From NCBI RefSeq assembly GCF_004345565.1, contig NZ_SLWA01000001.1:157892-221891 (forward strand): a stretch of 64,000 bases of DNA, in the 5' to 3' direction. Both the position numbers and the translations under genes were made by a program. The stretch comes from Flavobacterium circumlabens. Its GTDB lineage: Bacteria > Bacteroidota > Bacteroidia > Flavobacteriales > Flavobacteriaceae. Shown here piece by piece: positions 15,937 to 23,959 of the stretch. Under the pieces are notes generated by a model. The model saw only the letters and a program-made list of their open reading frames with translations. It was not told the DNA's origin and ran no database searches. Every line of letters starts with the position of its first letter. The stretch's first letter is position 1.

Positions 15937-15952
15937 TCCCGAAACTTCGGGA
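15937..15952. terminator. Terminator hairpin after ahcY
   Basis: TCCCGAA (15937-15943) pairs with TTCGGGA (15946-15952), followed by a T-rich stretch, 24 bp after the ahcY stop. Confidence 0.65.
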
Positions 15953-15973
15953 TTAGATTTTTAATTCATATTC

Positions 15974-16005
15974 AAACCCGACAGGTTTTAAAACCTGTCG
16001 GGTTT
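15974..16005. repeat. Perfect 32-bp palindrome, repeat terminator, copy 1
   Basis: AAACCCGACAGGTTTT followed directly by its reverse complement, then a T-rich tail. A second, slightly diverged copy is at 16735-16766 after the next gene. The family looks like a mobile or amplified terminator. Confidence 0.75.
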
Positions 16006-16029
16006 TGTTTTTAAAATCTTAGATCTAAA

Positions 16030-16165
16030 AGTATGTTGGGGCGTGCCACCATTTCAAAAAAGGCCAAATTCTCTTTGCGCTTATAAGGCCTTTTCTTAAA
16101 TGCTGTCGGGCTATCCGTGCTGCTTCGGCAGCCTACTTCTATCCCTCACGCAAACGGTCATCAGA
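16030..16165. repeat. GC-rich structured intergenic element
   Basis: Between ahcY and the next gene lies a stretch of markedly higher GC than its surroundings with no ORF of interest. It contains aaggcc...ggcctt arms (near 16068 and 16086), a small hairpin in gctgcttcggcagc (16120-16133) and the flanking phrases ggggcgtgcc and ctatccctcacgc. Composition and hairpins suggest an interspersed repeat rather than a gene. The remaining spacer up to 16248 is AT-rich leader. Confidence 0.5.
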
Positions 16166-16248
16166 ACCTTAAAATTAAATAGATATTTTACGTCTTTTTA
16201 AAATATAAACATATTTTTGACCAACAAAACCAAATCTAAAACCAAAAC

Positions 16249-16728
16249 ATGAGAACATTCCTCATTACAATGATAATCATAACATTACCGCTTTTTACAA
16301 ATGCACAAAACTTTAATCCGTCCGCAGGGCAATTTAGACAGGGCTCTCCTTTTTCATCAACAAACGAAAAGCCGCCACAGTTAGTACAACTGCCCACCAT
16401 GAAACCAATTTCTCAAAACCGAATACAGAATGCACAATCAAAACTAGTTTTAAAAGAGCAAAAACTAATCAAATTGGCACGAAAAACATGGGAAAAAGAA
16501 TTAGATATAAAAGCGAAACAGGAAGAATTACGGAATCTTGAAAATGCAACAGAAAACAGCGACAATCCCAATCATCAAAAAAGCATTGAAAAATATAAAA
16601 AGCAAATCGCTAAATCTCAGGATGAACTAAATAAAGCAAAAATTGAACTAGAAGTAGAAACAAAAAAAGTAGAAGCTTTTGAAAAATCAATAGAAGAAGC
16701 TAAATTAAGAAGGTCCGACGATTATTAG
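16249..16728 (+). CDS. Secreted coiled-coil protein, copy A
   Basis: A 159-residue protein with a signal peptide (FLITMIIITLPLFTNAQ, cleavage after about residue 19), a Pro/Gln-rich spacer and a Lys/Glu-rich coiled coil from about residue 60 to the end. It contains KSIEKYKKQIAKSQDELNKA, nearly the same as part of the next gene product. No known domain. Probably periplasmic. It and the 16881 gene are a diverged tandem duplication separated by a terminator palindrome. Confidence 0.75.
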   Translation: MRTFLITMIIITLPLFTNAQNFNPSAGQFRQGSPFSSTNEKPPQLVQLPTMKPISQNRIQNAQSKLVLKEQKLIKLARKTWEKELDIKAKQEELRNLENATENSDNPNHQKSIEKYKKQIAKSQDELNKAKIELEVETKKVEAFEKSIEEAKLRRSDDY

Positions 16729-16734
16729 TCTTTC

Positions 16735-16766
16735 AAACCCGACAGATTTAAAAACCTGTCGGGTTT
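16735..16766. terminator. Palindromic terminator, copy 2
   Basis: Arms AAACCCGACAG (16735-16745) and CTGTCGGGTTT (16756-16766) with a short A/T loop and a T-run, 7 bp after the stop at 16728. Same sequence family as 15974-16005. Confidence 0.8.
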
Positions 16767-16880
16767 TGTTTTTTTAAGTACTCCCATTGTAAAAACAGCG
16801 CATTTAACCAGATATTCTATACAGTTGTTAGAATTTAAGTTTTACATTTGAAACTCAAATCCAAGTTATAAAACCAAGTT

Positions 16881-17420
16881 ATGAGAACACGCCTGATTTT
16901 AATATTACTAATGCTCTTGCCATTTTTTACTAATGCTCAATCTAATATGCAAAGACAGATGCAGGTTAATAACGCAATGTTTAGACAGCAAAACCAAATG
17001 TTTCTGCAACAGCAACAACAACAGCGCGATATGTCCCGCATGCTTACTAACATTCAAACTACTGAAGATAAACTGGCAAATGAAGAAAGAAAACTAAAAA
17101 AATCACAAACCAAGTTACTAGAAATAGAAACCGATTTAAAATCGAAAAAAGGAGAATTAGCCAATCTTGAAAACAATTCAAAAGATAACAATAGTGATCT
17201 TCAAAAAGACATCGAAAAGTCTAAAAAGCAAATTGCAAAGTCTGAAGAAAAATTAAGCAAAACAAATGGCAAAATAGAGTTGAGTTCAAAAAAAATTCAG
17301 GATTTTCAAAAGAAAATCGAAACTTCTAAAGCAGAAAAAGAAGAACTAGCCCAAAAACACGAAGAGGAGAAAAGACTTAAAAGAGAAGAAAAAGAAAGAA
17401 AAGAGAAAGAGAAAAACTAA
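16881..17420 (+). CDS. Secreted coiled-coil protein, copy B
   Basis: A 179-residue paralogue of the previous gene. The signal peptide is LILILLMLLPFFTNAQ, followed by a Gln/Met-rich stretch (FLQQQQQQRDM) and a long charged coiled coil with IEKSKKQIAKSEEKLSK. It ends in a poly-charged tail, EEKERKEKEKN. Function unknown. The shared MRTxL start and TNAQ cleavage site support recent common ancestry with copy A. Confidence 0.75.
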   Translation: MRTRLILILLMLLPFFTNAQSNMQRQMQVNNAMFRQQNQMFLQQQQQQRDMSRMLTNIQTTEDKLANEERKLKKSQTKLLEIETDLKSKKGELANLENNSKDNNSDLQKDIEKSKKQIAKSEEKLSKTNGKIELSSKKIQDFQKKIETSKAEKEELAQKHEEEKRLKREEKERKEKEKN

Positions 17421-17459
17421 ATTCTTAAATTGTCTTTTTGATAATTGAATATCAATAAC

Positions 17460-17744
17460 ATGATCGAAAAAGTTATATGTGAGCAACATGGAACAAAAGA
17501 AATGTCTTTCTCTTGTATTCATATTGCAATTGCTTTAGACCAAAAAGAAAAGGTTGGCTTTTTCTTTTCAGAGGCAGAAGATGATCTCCCGCAAATTGCA
17601 TGGTGCGGAGATTGTGAAAAATGGTTATTAGAGAATGGTGAAGAATGGAATGATGCTTTTGAAACCTTAGCCGATTTTAAAATATTATGTTCTGATTGCT
17701 TCGAAGAAGCAAAAGAAAATCAGCTTGGAACTGATAAAACTTAA
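17460..17744 (+). CDS. Small cysteine-pair protein, function unknown
   Basis: A 94-residue cytoplasmic protein. Cysteine pairs in CEQHG, AWCGDCEKWL and LCSDCFEEA suggest metal binding. An in-frame TTG five codons upstream is less likely than the ATG at 17460. It lies 39 bp after copy B and 10 bp before the WG-repeat gene, so these may form one transcript. Confidence 0.65.
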   Translation: MIEKVICEQHGTKEMSFSCIHIAIALDQKEKVGFFFSEAEDDLPQIAWCGDCEKWLLENGEEWNDAFETLADFKILCSDCFEEAKENQLGTDKT

Positions 17745-17754
17745 ATAATCCTTC

Positions 17755-18843
17755 ATGAAACAAACTATTTTGGTTTATATATTTCTTTCTTTAAACTGCG
17801 GTCTGTTTGCACAAAATAAAGACAGCTGGATTTCATTTTGGGATAAAGACACCACCCATATAGGTTTTAAAGATCAAAAAGGCAATATCAAAATAGAACC
17901 TAAATTTATGAGTTTAACTATAGCCCATAAATTTGATGCTATTATTGCGGTAGCTGAAGATGTAAAAGATACGTGGAAAAGTTATTATATTACCAAAAAC
18001 GGAAAAATAGTCGGACGTGACAGTATGTATGTTTACGACAATGGTTTTGATTGCGAAAACGAAGGTTTTATACGCTTTAAAGATCCAAGGACAGACCAAA
18101 TGGGTTTGTTTAATGGTGAAGGGAAAATCATAATTCCGGCAGAATACAGTGCTTTAACAAAAGTTCGAAACGGAATGATTATCGCGCTTAAAGGCGCTGA
18201 AAAGATAAAAGATCCCGGCGGAGATGGCCATTTTAGCTGGGCTGGCGGAAAAGAATATCTCATCAATACGAATAATAAAATCCTAATTGAAAATTTCGGA
18301 TATAATGACGAGCTGAATTTTTATTCTTTACAAAAATCAAAAGAACCGGGTAAAGAGGAAGTCAGGGAATATTTTCGTGGCATTGATGGCGAATACTATT
18401 CGTTTGTCAATTTTGACAAGGAATTCAAATTGTGGCTGAAAGCGAATTTGCTTTCTGATTTATCCAAAGACAATTTACTACAGCATTTTTTTGATACCAT
18501 AACCTACTGGAAAGAGCCGAATGGCTGGACTAAGGAATCGAAAACTAAATTTATCAATCAAAATTATAAATTTATAAAAACTAAACTTCAGGAACTTACC
18601 TCAAAAAATTGCGAGTATTTTATTTCAACTGATGGCTTAAACAGGTTTATTTTCGACACAAGCGAATTCGAAACTTATTTCAACAATTGCAATGAACCTA
18701 AAGAATGGATATATCCGGTGAAAAATATCGTGATCTCGCCAAAGAATAAATTAGATTCAGGACAAGATCATTTTGAGTTTTTAAGAACTGATAAGGGATA
18801 TAAACTGATCAGTATTTCAGCTGCAAAAAACAACCTGAAGTAA
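17755..18843 (+). CDS. WG-repeat-like secreted protein
   Basis: A 362-residue protein with a signal peptide ending near LNCGLFAQ. The N-terminal half shows WG-repeat-like units: IGFKDQKGNIKIEPKF and MGLFNGEGKIIIPAEY. The C-terminal half (about 220-362) has no recognised domain. Probably periplasmic. Function unknown; it follows the Cys-pair gene closely. Confidence 0.75.
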   Translation: MKQTILVYIFLSLNCGLFAQNKDSWISFWDKDTTHIGFKDQKGNIKIEPKFMSLTIAHKFDAIIAVAEDVKDTWKSYYITKNGKIVGRDSMYVYDNGFDCENEGFIRFKDPRTDQMGLFNGEGKIIIPAEYSALTKVRNGMIIALKGAEKIKDPGGDGHFSWAGGKEYLINTNNKILIENFGYNDELNFYSLQKSKEPGKEEVREYFRGIDGEYYSFVNFDKEFKLWLKANLLSDLSKDNLLQHFFDTITYWKEPNGWTKESKTKFINQNYKFIKTKLQELTSKNCEYFISTDGLNRFIFDTSEFETYFNNCNEPKEWIYPVKNIVISPKNKLDSGQDHFEFLRTDKGYKLISISAAKNNLK

Positions 18844-18940
18844 TTTTTAGTATATTAAAACTCAAAAACAGAACACCGCAAGTTTCGGATTTTATTACTG
18901 CAAAAACCTATTGATATTTGTATTATAAAATGGAACTAAA

Positions 18941-19786
18941 ATGGATACACAGAAAAATATCAATTATAACCGGATTGCAGATGCGATCGATTATATCAAA
19001 GCCAATTTTCGCGAACAGCCGAATCTTGATGCCGTTGCCGAAAAAGTACATCTAAGCCCTTTTCACTTTCAGCGTTTGTTTACGGAATGGGCAGGAACAA
19101 GTCCGAAGAAATTTTTGCAGTATATCAGTGTCGAACATGCCAAGAAAATCCTGAAAGAAAACCAGCAGGCGACTTTATTTGATACAGCCTACGAAACAGG
19201 TCTGTCGGGCACCAGTCGCTTACATGATTTATTTGTAAACATCGAAGGAATGACACCGGCAGAATATAAAAACGGCGGTAAAAACCTTTTCATTAATTAT
19301 AGTTTTGCCGAAAGTCCGTTTGGGAATATCATCGTGGCTTCAACTGAAAAGGGAGTTTGTTTTATGGCTTTCGCAGAAAATGAAACCATCGGATTGGAAG
19401 ATTTAAAACACAAATTTCCGAACGCGACATTTGTCCGAAAACTAGATTTAGTACAGCAAAATGCCTTATTTATTTTCCAAAACGACTGGAGTAAATTGTC
19501 TGAAATAAAACTGCATTTAAAAGGAACCGATTTTCAGTTGAAAGTTTGGGAAACCCTGCTTAAAATTCCAATGGGACAGCTTTCTACTTATGGTTCGATT
19601 GCACAACAAATCGAAAAACCAAATGCCTCAAGAGCCGTAGGAACTGCCATTGGCAGCAATCCGGTAGCCTTTTTAATTCCCTGTCATCGCGTTATTCAGT
19701 CTTCAGGAACCTTTGGCGGTTATATGTGGGGTAATACCCGAAAAACGGCTATTATTGGTTGGGAAGGCGCTCAAATTGGTTTATAA
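18941..19786 (+). CDS. ada: Ada-like regulator: AraC HTH fused to O6-methylguanine-DNA methyltransferase
   Basis: A 281-residue bifunctional protein. Residues about 8-105 are an AraC-type double HTH (FHFQRLFTEWAGTSPKKFL); residues about 115-281 are an Ogt/MGMT domain with the active-site motif PCHRV at Cys248 and the block ASRAVGTAIGSNPVAF before it. It repairs O6-alkylguanine by suicidal transfer to Cys248. The N-terminal zinc domain of E. coli Ada is missing here but is encoded separately, and broken, at 21402-21646. A near-consensus -7 box (GATATTTG) lies just upstream. First gene of an alkylation-repair operon. Confidence 0.93.
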   Translation: MDTQKNINYNRIADAIDYIKANFREQPNLDAVAEKVHLSPFHFQRLFTEWAGTSPKKFLQYISVEHAKKILKENQQATLFDTAYETGLSGTSRLHDLFVNIEGMTPAEYKNGGKNLFINYSFAESPFGNIIVASTEKGVCFMAFAENETIGLEDLKHKFPNATFVRKLDLVQQNALFIFQNDWSKLSEIKLHLKGTDFQLKVWETLLKIPMGQLSTYGSIAQQIEKPNASRAVGTAIGSNPVAFLIPCHRVIQSSGTFGGYMWGNTRKTAIIGWEGAQIGL

Positions 19787-19859
19787 CAGAGCAAGAAACA
19801 GATTTTATCTTCTTGGTTTCAACGCTACTTTTGTCTCATCAATAACAAAAAGTACAGAA

Positions 19860-20582
19860 ATGAAAACATTTATTTTAATTCATGGCTCGTGGCATAGCGC
19901 CTGGAATTGGCACAAAGTAATTCCGGTTTTAGAAAGCAGAGAACATAAAGCAATCGCCATAGATTTGCCGGGAATGGGAAGAGACAAAACACCTGTTCAA
20001 GAGGTTACATTAAAAACTTCAGTAGATAAAATTTGCAATTTAATTGATACTTTAGATGAAAAAGTAATTCTTGTTGGCCACAGCAAAAACGGAATTATGA
20101 TTTCGCAAGCTGCAGAATATCGATCTGAAAAAATAGAAAAATTGATTTACCTGGCTGCTTATTTAATTCCGGACGGCAAAACGCAAAGCGAATATTCCGC
20201 TCAGGATACAAATGGTGTATTAAAACCTTATGTAACGCGATACCCGGAGTTAAATGCGCATACTTTACAAGCGGAAATATACAAAGAGGGTCTTTATCAT
20301 GATTGTGATGATTCTATAACGCAGCTGGCAAAATTATTATTAAGCCATGAACCTGTAGCTTCAGGAATTACGCCTTTAGCATTATCGGAAGAAAAATACG
20401 GCAGTGTTCCGCGATTTTATATAGAATGTACGGAAGATAAAGCTGTAACACCTTTTATTCAAAGAAAAATGTACACCGAAACTATTTGCGAAAAAGTGTA
20501 CAGTATGCCAACCAGCCATTCTCCTTTTTTTAGCCAGCCGGAAGAACTGTCTGCTCTCTTTTGTGAAATAGCAACATTTTAA
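19860..20582 (+). CDS. Alpha/beta hydrolase
   Basis: A 240-residue alpha/beta-hydrolase. It begins MKTFILIHGSWHSAWNWHKV, with the oxyanion HGSWH, the nucleophile elbow VGHSKNG (GxSxxG) and a late His in TSHSPFF. The frame is open 49 codons further upstream, overlapping ada, but the domain starts at the ATG at 19860. Esterase-like; the substrate is unknown. Its place inside the alkylation-repair operon, 73 bp after ada and 2 bp before the oxygenase gene, suggests co-expression rather than shared chemistry. Confidence 0.9.
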   Translation: MKTFILIHGSWHSAWNWHKVIPVLESREHKAIAIDLPGMGRDKTPVQEVTLKTSVDKICNLIDTLDEKVILVGHSKNGIMISQAAEYRSEKIEKLIYLAAYLIPDGKTQSEYSAQDTNGVLKPYVTRYPELNAHTLQAEIYKEGLYHDCDDSITQLAKLLLSHEPVASGITPLALSEEKYGSVPRFYIECTEDKAVTPFIQRKMYTETICEKVYSMPTSHSPFFSQPEELSALFCEIATF

Positions 20583-20584
20583 AA

Positions 20585-21298
20585 ATGCAAAATATACCAT
20601 CAAAAATTGCTTCTCTCAATTGGGAAAGCATCACTGAATCTATGCATGAAAATGGGTTTTCAATTGTTTCCAATCTTCTTGATGACGAACAATGTGAAAC
20701 TTTGAAAGAAGCTTATTCTCATCCCCATTTATATCGAAAAACGGTTGTTATGGAACGCTATCGATTTGGTTTAGGCGAATATAAATACTTCAATTATCCA
20801 TTGCCCGATTTGATTCAGGATATCCGATCATCGGTTTATCCTAAATTGGCTCCGATTGGAAATGCTTGGATGAAAGCGTTAAATATAAACACTATTTTCC
20901 CTAAAACCCATGAAGAACTCCTGGAACAATGCCATAAAAACGAACAGCTAAAAGCGACTGTTTTAATTTTAAAGTATGGCCGGGGTGGCTTTAATACTTT
21001 GCATCAGGATTTATACGGTGATGTTTATTTTCCGATTCAAACGGTGCTTTTCCTGAACGAACCTGACAAAGATTTTACAGGTGGTGAATTTGTTCTGACG
21101 CAACAAACGCCGCGAGCACAGTCTAAAGCGATTGTTCTGAAACCTAAAAAAGGGGATATGCTGATTTTTACAACAAATTTCCGCCCCGTAAAAGGAACAA
21201 AAGGTTATTATCGTGTAAATATGAAGCACGGTGTCAGCGAGATCCATAGTGGTGAACGACATACACTTGGTATTATTTTTCATGATGCGTTATCTTAA
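20585..21298 (+). CDS. 2-oxoglutarate/Fe(II)-dependent oxygenase
   Basis: A 237-residue oxygenase of the prolyl-4-hydroxylase-like branch. The metal ligands are in LHQDLYGD (HxD) and VNMKHGVSEI; the 2OG-binding Arg is in GERHTLGI. The GGEFVL and KGDMLIF strands complete the jelly roll. It couples 2OG decarboxylation to hydroxylation of an unknown substrate. It is distinct from AlkB, which is also in this operon, so two different 2OG oxygenases are co-encoded with Ada. A role in nucleic-acid demethylation is possible but unproven. Confidence 0.88.
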   Translation: MQNIPSKIASLNWESITESMHENGFSIVSNLLDDEQCETLKEAYSHPHLYRKTVVMERYRFGLGEYKYFNYPLPDLIQDIRSSVYPKLAPIGNAWMKALNINTIFPKTHEELLEQCHKNEQLKATVLILKYGRGGFNTLHQDLYGDVYFPIQTVLFLNEPDKDFTGGEFVLTQQTPRAQSKAIVLKPKKGDMLIFTTNFRPVKGTKGYYRVNMKHGVSEIHSGERHTLGIIFHDALS

Positions 21299-21395
21299 TT
21301 GAGAGGTACAAAGGCACAGAGGTTCTGAGGTACAAAGTTTTTTGAACATATCCCAAAACCTCTGAACCTTTGTTACTTTGGGCCTTTGCACCTTA
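21299..21395. repeat. Palindromic interspersed repeat inside the repair operon
   Basis: Imperfect inverted repeat with ~35-nt arms: gaggtacaaaggcacagagg (from 21301) against cctttgttactttgggcc and tttgcacctt (21367-21395). An arm of the same family is inserted in the receptor gene at 7041-7118. It could form a strong hairpin that lowers read-through into the downstream Ada-domain and alkB genes. Confidence 0.65.
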
Positions 21396-21401
21396 AAAAA
21401 A

Positions 21402-21646
21402 ATGATTCAACATTCTAAAATTTTAGACTCCGAATTACACCATAAAATTAAAAATGCCGAGATTTGCTTTGGTGGAAACCAAAAGCTAAAAATTTACGGA
21501 ACACTGAAATGTTCTTCCGGCAAAAGAATGAAACGCGAAACCGGGTTTTCTTTTGTTCCGAAGAAGAAGCTAAAAAAAACGGTTTCAGACCTTGCGGGCA
21601 TTGCATGAAAACCGAATATCAAAAATGGAAAAATGGACTTATTTAA
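21402..21646 (+). pseudogene. Stand-alone Ada metal-binding domain gene, frameshifted
   Basis: The first frame reads MIQHSKILDSELHHKIKNAE and continues to LKCSSGKRMKRE, then loses the family sequence. The +1 frame resumes exactly with RVFFCSEEEAKKNGFRPCGH and C, the end of the Ada zinc/methylphosphotriester domain. One extra A in the run at 21538-21540 would restore a continuous 81-residue protein with E-N-R at the join. So a single-base deletion splits the gene. The acceptor-type Cys (LKC) and the PCGHC pair are kept; the second E. coli zinc ligand position is not Cys. The end overlaps alkB by 14 bp. Real mutation or sequencing error cannot be told apart here. Confidence 0.85.
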
Positions 21647-22241
21647 TCCTGAAATAAACGAAAACACCAATTTATTACCCCAAGACGGAACCGTAAATTA
21701 TTACGGAAAACTTTTTGAGAAAGAAAAAGCTAATTTCTATCGTGATATCTTGTTAAATACAATCGAATGGAAAAATGACGAAGCGATTATCTTTGGAAAA
21801 TTAATTTTAACCAAAAGAAAAGTTGCCTGGTACGGAGATCAGGAATTTGAATATACTTATTCTAAAACCACAAAAAAAGCCATTCCGTGGACAAATGAGT
21901 TATTGGAGCTTAAAGCCGTAATTGAAGAAAAAACAGGCGAAACATTCAATTCGTGTTTGCTCAATTTGTATCATAGCGGTGATGAGGGAATGGCATGGCA
22001 CAGCGACGCCGAAAAGGATTTAAAGAAAAACGGAGCCATCGCTTCCGTAAGTTTTGGTGCTGAGCGCAAATTTGCGTTCAAACATAAAGAAACCAAGGAA
22101 GTCGTTTCTTTAATTCTCGAACACGGCAGTTTACTGGTTATGAAAGACACCACTCAAACACATTGGCTGCATCGTTTACCTCCAACAAAAACAACTGTAA
22201 AACCCAGAATTAATCTTACTTTCAGGACTATTATTGTATAA
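21633..22241 (+). CDS. alkB: AlkB-like 2OG-dependent DNA dealkylase
   Basis: A 202-residue AlkB-family dioxygenase that removes methyl groups from 1-methyladenine and 3-methylcytosine by oxidation. The motifs are WHSDAEKD (HxD), THWLHRLPPT (distal His) and PRINLTFR (2OG-binding Arg), with NLYHSGDEGMAWH as the nucleotide-recognition region. Full length. Last gene of the operon started by ada, overlapping the broken Ada-domain gene. Confidence 0.95.
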   Translation: MDLFNPEINENTNLLPQDGTVNYYGKLFEKEKANFYRDILLNTIEWKNDEAIIFGKLILTKRKVAWYGDQEFEYTYSKTTKKAIPWTNELLELKAVIEEKTGETFNSCLLNLYHSGDEGMAWHSDAEKDLKKNGAIASVSFGAERKFAFKHKETKEVVSLILEHGSLLVMKDTTQTHWLHRLPPTKTTVKPRINLTFRTIIV

Positions 22242-22279
22242 AAAAGTCAGTAAATCTTAATTCGTAAATAATAAGGAAT

Positions 22280-22600
22280 CTATTTTTTACCGAATGCTAC
22301 TGTATTGTAGGAAAGCAACAGAGCATCCTGAAACATTTCAACGGGAACTTTGGCTAAATCTACAAAAGTCCAGCCTTGTTTTCCCCATTTGTTTGGAATT
22401 GGGTAAAAAATCATTTCGCTTGACGCGCAAAATACAGATTGATCAATTTCGTTCAATTTAAAAATGCCTCTGTTATTTTTCTCGTCAATTGTGGCAAATA
22501 TTTTTTTCTTTATCCGGAAGGAAGTCTTCTCAAAATGGGGTTCTTCAGTTACTTCCGAAAAAGCTAACGCTAACGTTCTGAATGTTTCAATAGTTACCAT
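22280..22600 (-). CDS. MmcQ/YjbR family protein
   Basis: A 106-residue protein of the MmcQ/YjbR family with a CyaY-like double-wing fold. Features are PHFEKTSFRIKKKIFATID and a late WTFVDLAKV. The family is thought to bind DNA; the role is unclear. Convergent with alkB (38 bp apart) and 30 bp downstream of the Nudix-type regulator gene, so it may share that transcript. Confidence 0.88.
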   Translation of the reverse strand: MVTIETFRTLALAFSEVTEEPHFEKTSFRIKKKIFATIDEKNNRGIFKLNEIDQSVFCASSEMIFYPIPNKWGKQGWTFVDLAKVPVEMFQDALLLSYNTVAFGKK

Positions 22601-22630
22601 AATCGTTTCGTTTAAATTAAACTTTTATCC

Positions 22631-23386
22631 TCACCAACCCTGATTCAAACCGTTTTTAAGGACTTCTTCGTATTTTTCTTTATCAAAAGTGTACAGATTC
22701 GGTGCTTTGTGTGCTACGTTGCTTTTCTTTTCGTCCAGCTTATTGAGAATTCCGATGTTGGTTATTTTTCGGAGAAAATTTCTTCTGTCGAGTTTTTTAT
22801 CTAAAATGGTTTCATACAATTTCTGCAGTTCCGGAATCGTAAATTTTTCGGGCAATAAATTATATCCAACCGGCATTAAATTGAGCTCAGTCCGAAGAGT
22901 GTCTAAAGCCTTATCGAGAATCTCTTTGTGGTCTAAGATAAGTTCGGGAACCTCTTTATGATCAATCCATTCTATGATTTCCTGATTATTTCCTTTTTGT
23001 GGTACTGCTTTTAGAAAATCTACTAAGGCGTAATAGCCAATGGTTACGAATCGCTGGGTGAACCATTTTCCTGCTTCCTCGGGGATTTTAAAATAATCTA
23101 ATACTGCATTTCCAAAATGTTGATCGTTCCGTTTTACCCTTCCAAAAGTGGCAAATTGCCTTAAAAAAATTCCCTGCATTCCCGTTCGTTCATTTAAAAC
23201 AGTAACGGCAGCAGTGTCAATATCCTGATTAAGGGGAACAAATCCACCGGGTAAAGACCATTTATTTTCATACGGGGTTTTAATCAGCAGCACTTTAAGC
23301 TGATTGTCATGAAACCCAAAAATAACACAGTCAATAGAAAGGCCCGGCTGGTAATTTTCGCTGTTCAATAGTATTCCTTTCAACAT
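22631..23386 (-). CDS. Nudix-domain transcriptional regulator (NrtR-like)
   Basis: A 251-residue protein: a Nudix domain at about residues 15-150 (SLPGGFVPLNQDIDTAA) followed by a C-terminal winged helix (about 160-240, PEKFTIPELQKLYETIL). The Nudix catalytic box is degraded: the REXXEE core is replaced by VTVLNERTG, so hydrolase activity is unlikely. This architecture is that of NrtR/AraR-type repressors in which the Nudix fold senses a sugar or nucleotide ligand. The regulated genes are not evident; the adjacent genes do not suggest sugar use. Confidence 0.88.
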   Translation of the reverse strand: MLKGILLNSENYQPGLSIDCVIFGFHDNQLKVLLIKTPYENKWSLPGGFVPLNQDIDTAAVTVLNERTGMQGIFLRQFATFGRVKRNDQHFGNAVLDYFKIPEEAGKWFTQRFVTIGYYALVDFLKAVPQKGNNQEIIEWIDHKEVPELILDHKEILDKALDTLRTELNLMPVGYNLLPEKFTIPELQKLYETILDKKLDRRNFLRKITNIGILNKLDEKKSNVAHKAPNLYTFDKEKYEEVLKNGLNQGW

Positions 23387-23701
23387 TTATATTTTATTAA
23401 TTCACTATTCGTTCCTTCAAACAAACCTGCAATTTAAGCCATTTTTATAAAAGAAAATATTTTTTTACAAATCACTGTTTATGAGTACCCATTTTCTTAA
23501 AAAAAACAGAAAAGTGTGTGAATCACAATTTTGACTTAAAATTACAATTGAATTGAAAAAATAAGTACATTGCGTCAAAATAACACACATGATAAAAAAT
23601 GTTATTATTTTTATTTAAAAGAAAGAATAATATTACAAATAATACTATATTTGTATTTTCTTACACAAAATTGAAAACTATAAAAAGTTAATGCAGGAGA
23701 T
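23387..23701. other. AT-rich intergenic region with a divergent promoter
   Basis: About 315 bp without a gene. A small inverted repeat TGTGA-A-TCACA lies at 23517-23527, and a -7 box TATATTTG at 23646-23653 precedes the small gene at 23702. Nothing else recognisable. Confidence 0.5.
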
Positions 23702-23959
23702 ATGATTACCAATGCGCTAAAAAATATAAATAAAAAAATTACAACTAAAATCTGGACGTCATTCGGATTTGTGTCAAAAACGTATCTTTTAGAGGCTTCT
23801 TTAAAGTATAGTGAAGAGCAGGAAAGAATTTTCAATGAAATGATTATTGAAACTGAAGCCAAAGATAAAAAAGCAAAACGTGAAGCTTTTGACAAAGCAC
23901 TGTACGCCTCGTACAAAGGAATCGGAGCGATGGATTTTATAAATATTGTCCTGAAATAA
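23702..23959 (+). CDS. Small hypothetical protein
   Basis: An 85-residue basic, soluble protein with a central helical region (LKYSEEQERIFNEMIIETEA). No domain recognised. An exact -7 box lies 48 bp upstream, and an AGGAG sequence sits two bases before the ATG, unusual in a phylum with few Shine-Dalgarno sites but too close to be ideal. A longer overlapping frame exists on the other strand (23611-23991), but the promoter favours this one. Coding status moderate. Confidence 0.5.
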   Translation: MITNALKNINKKITTKIWTSFGFVSKTYLLEASLKYSEEQERIFNEMIIETEAKDKKAKREAFDKALYASYKGIGAMDFINIVLK

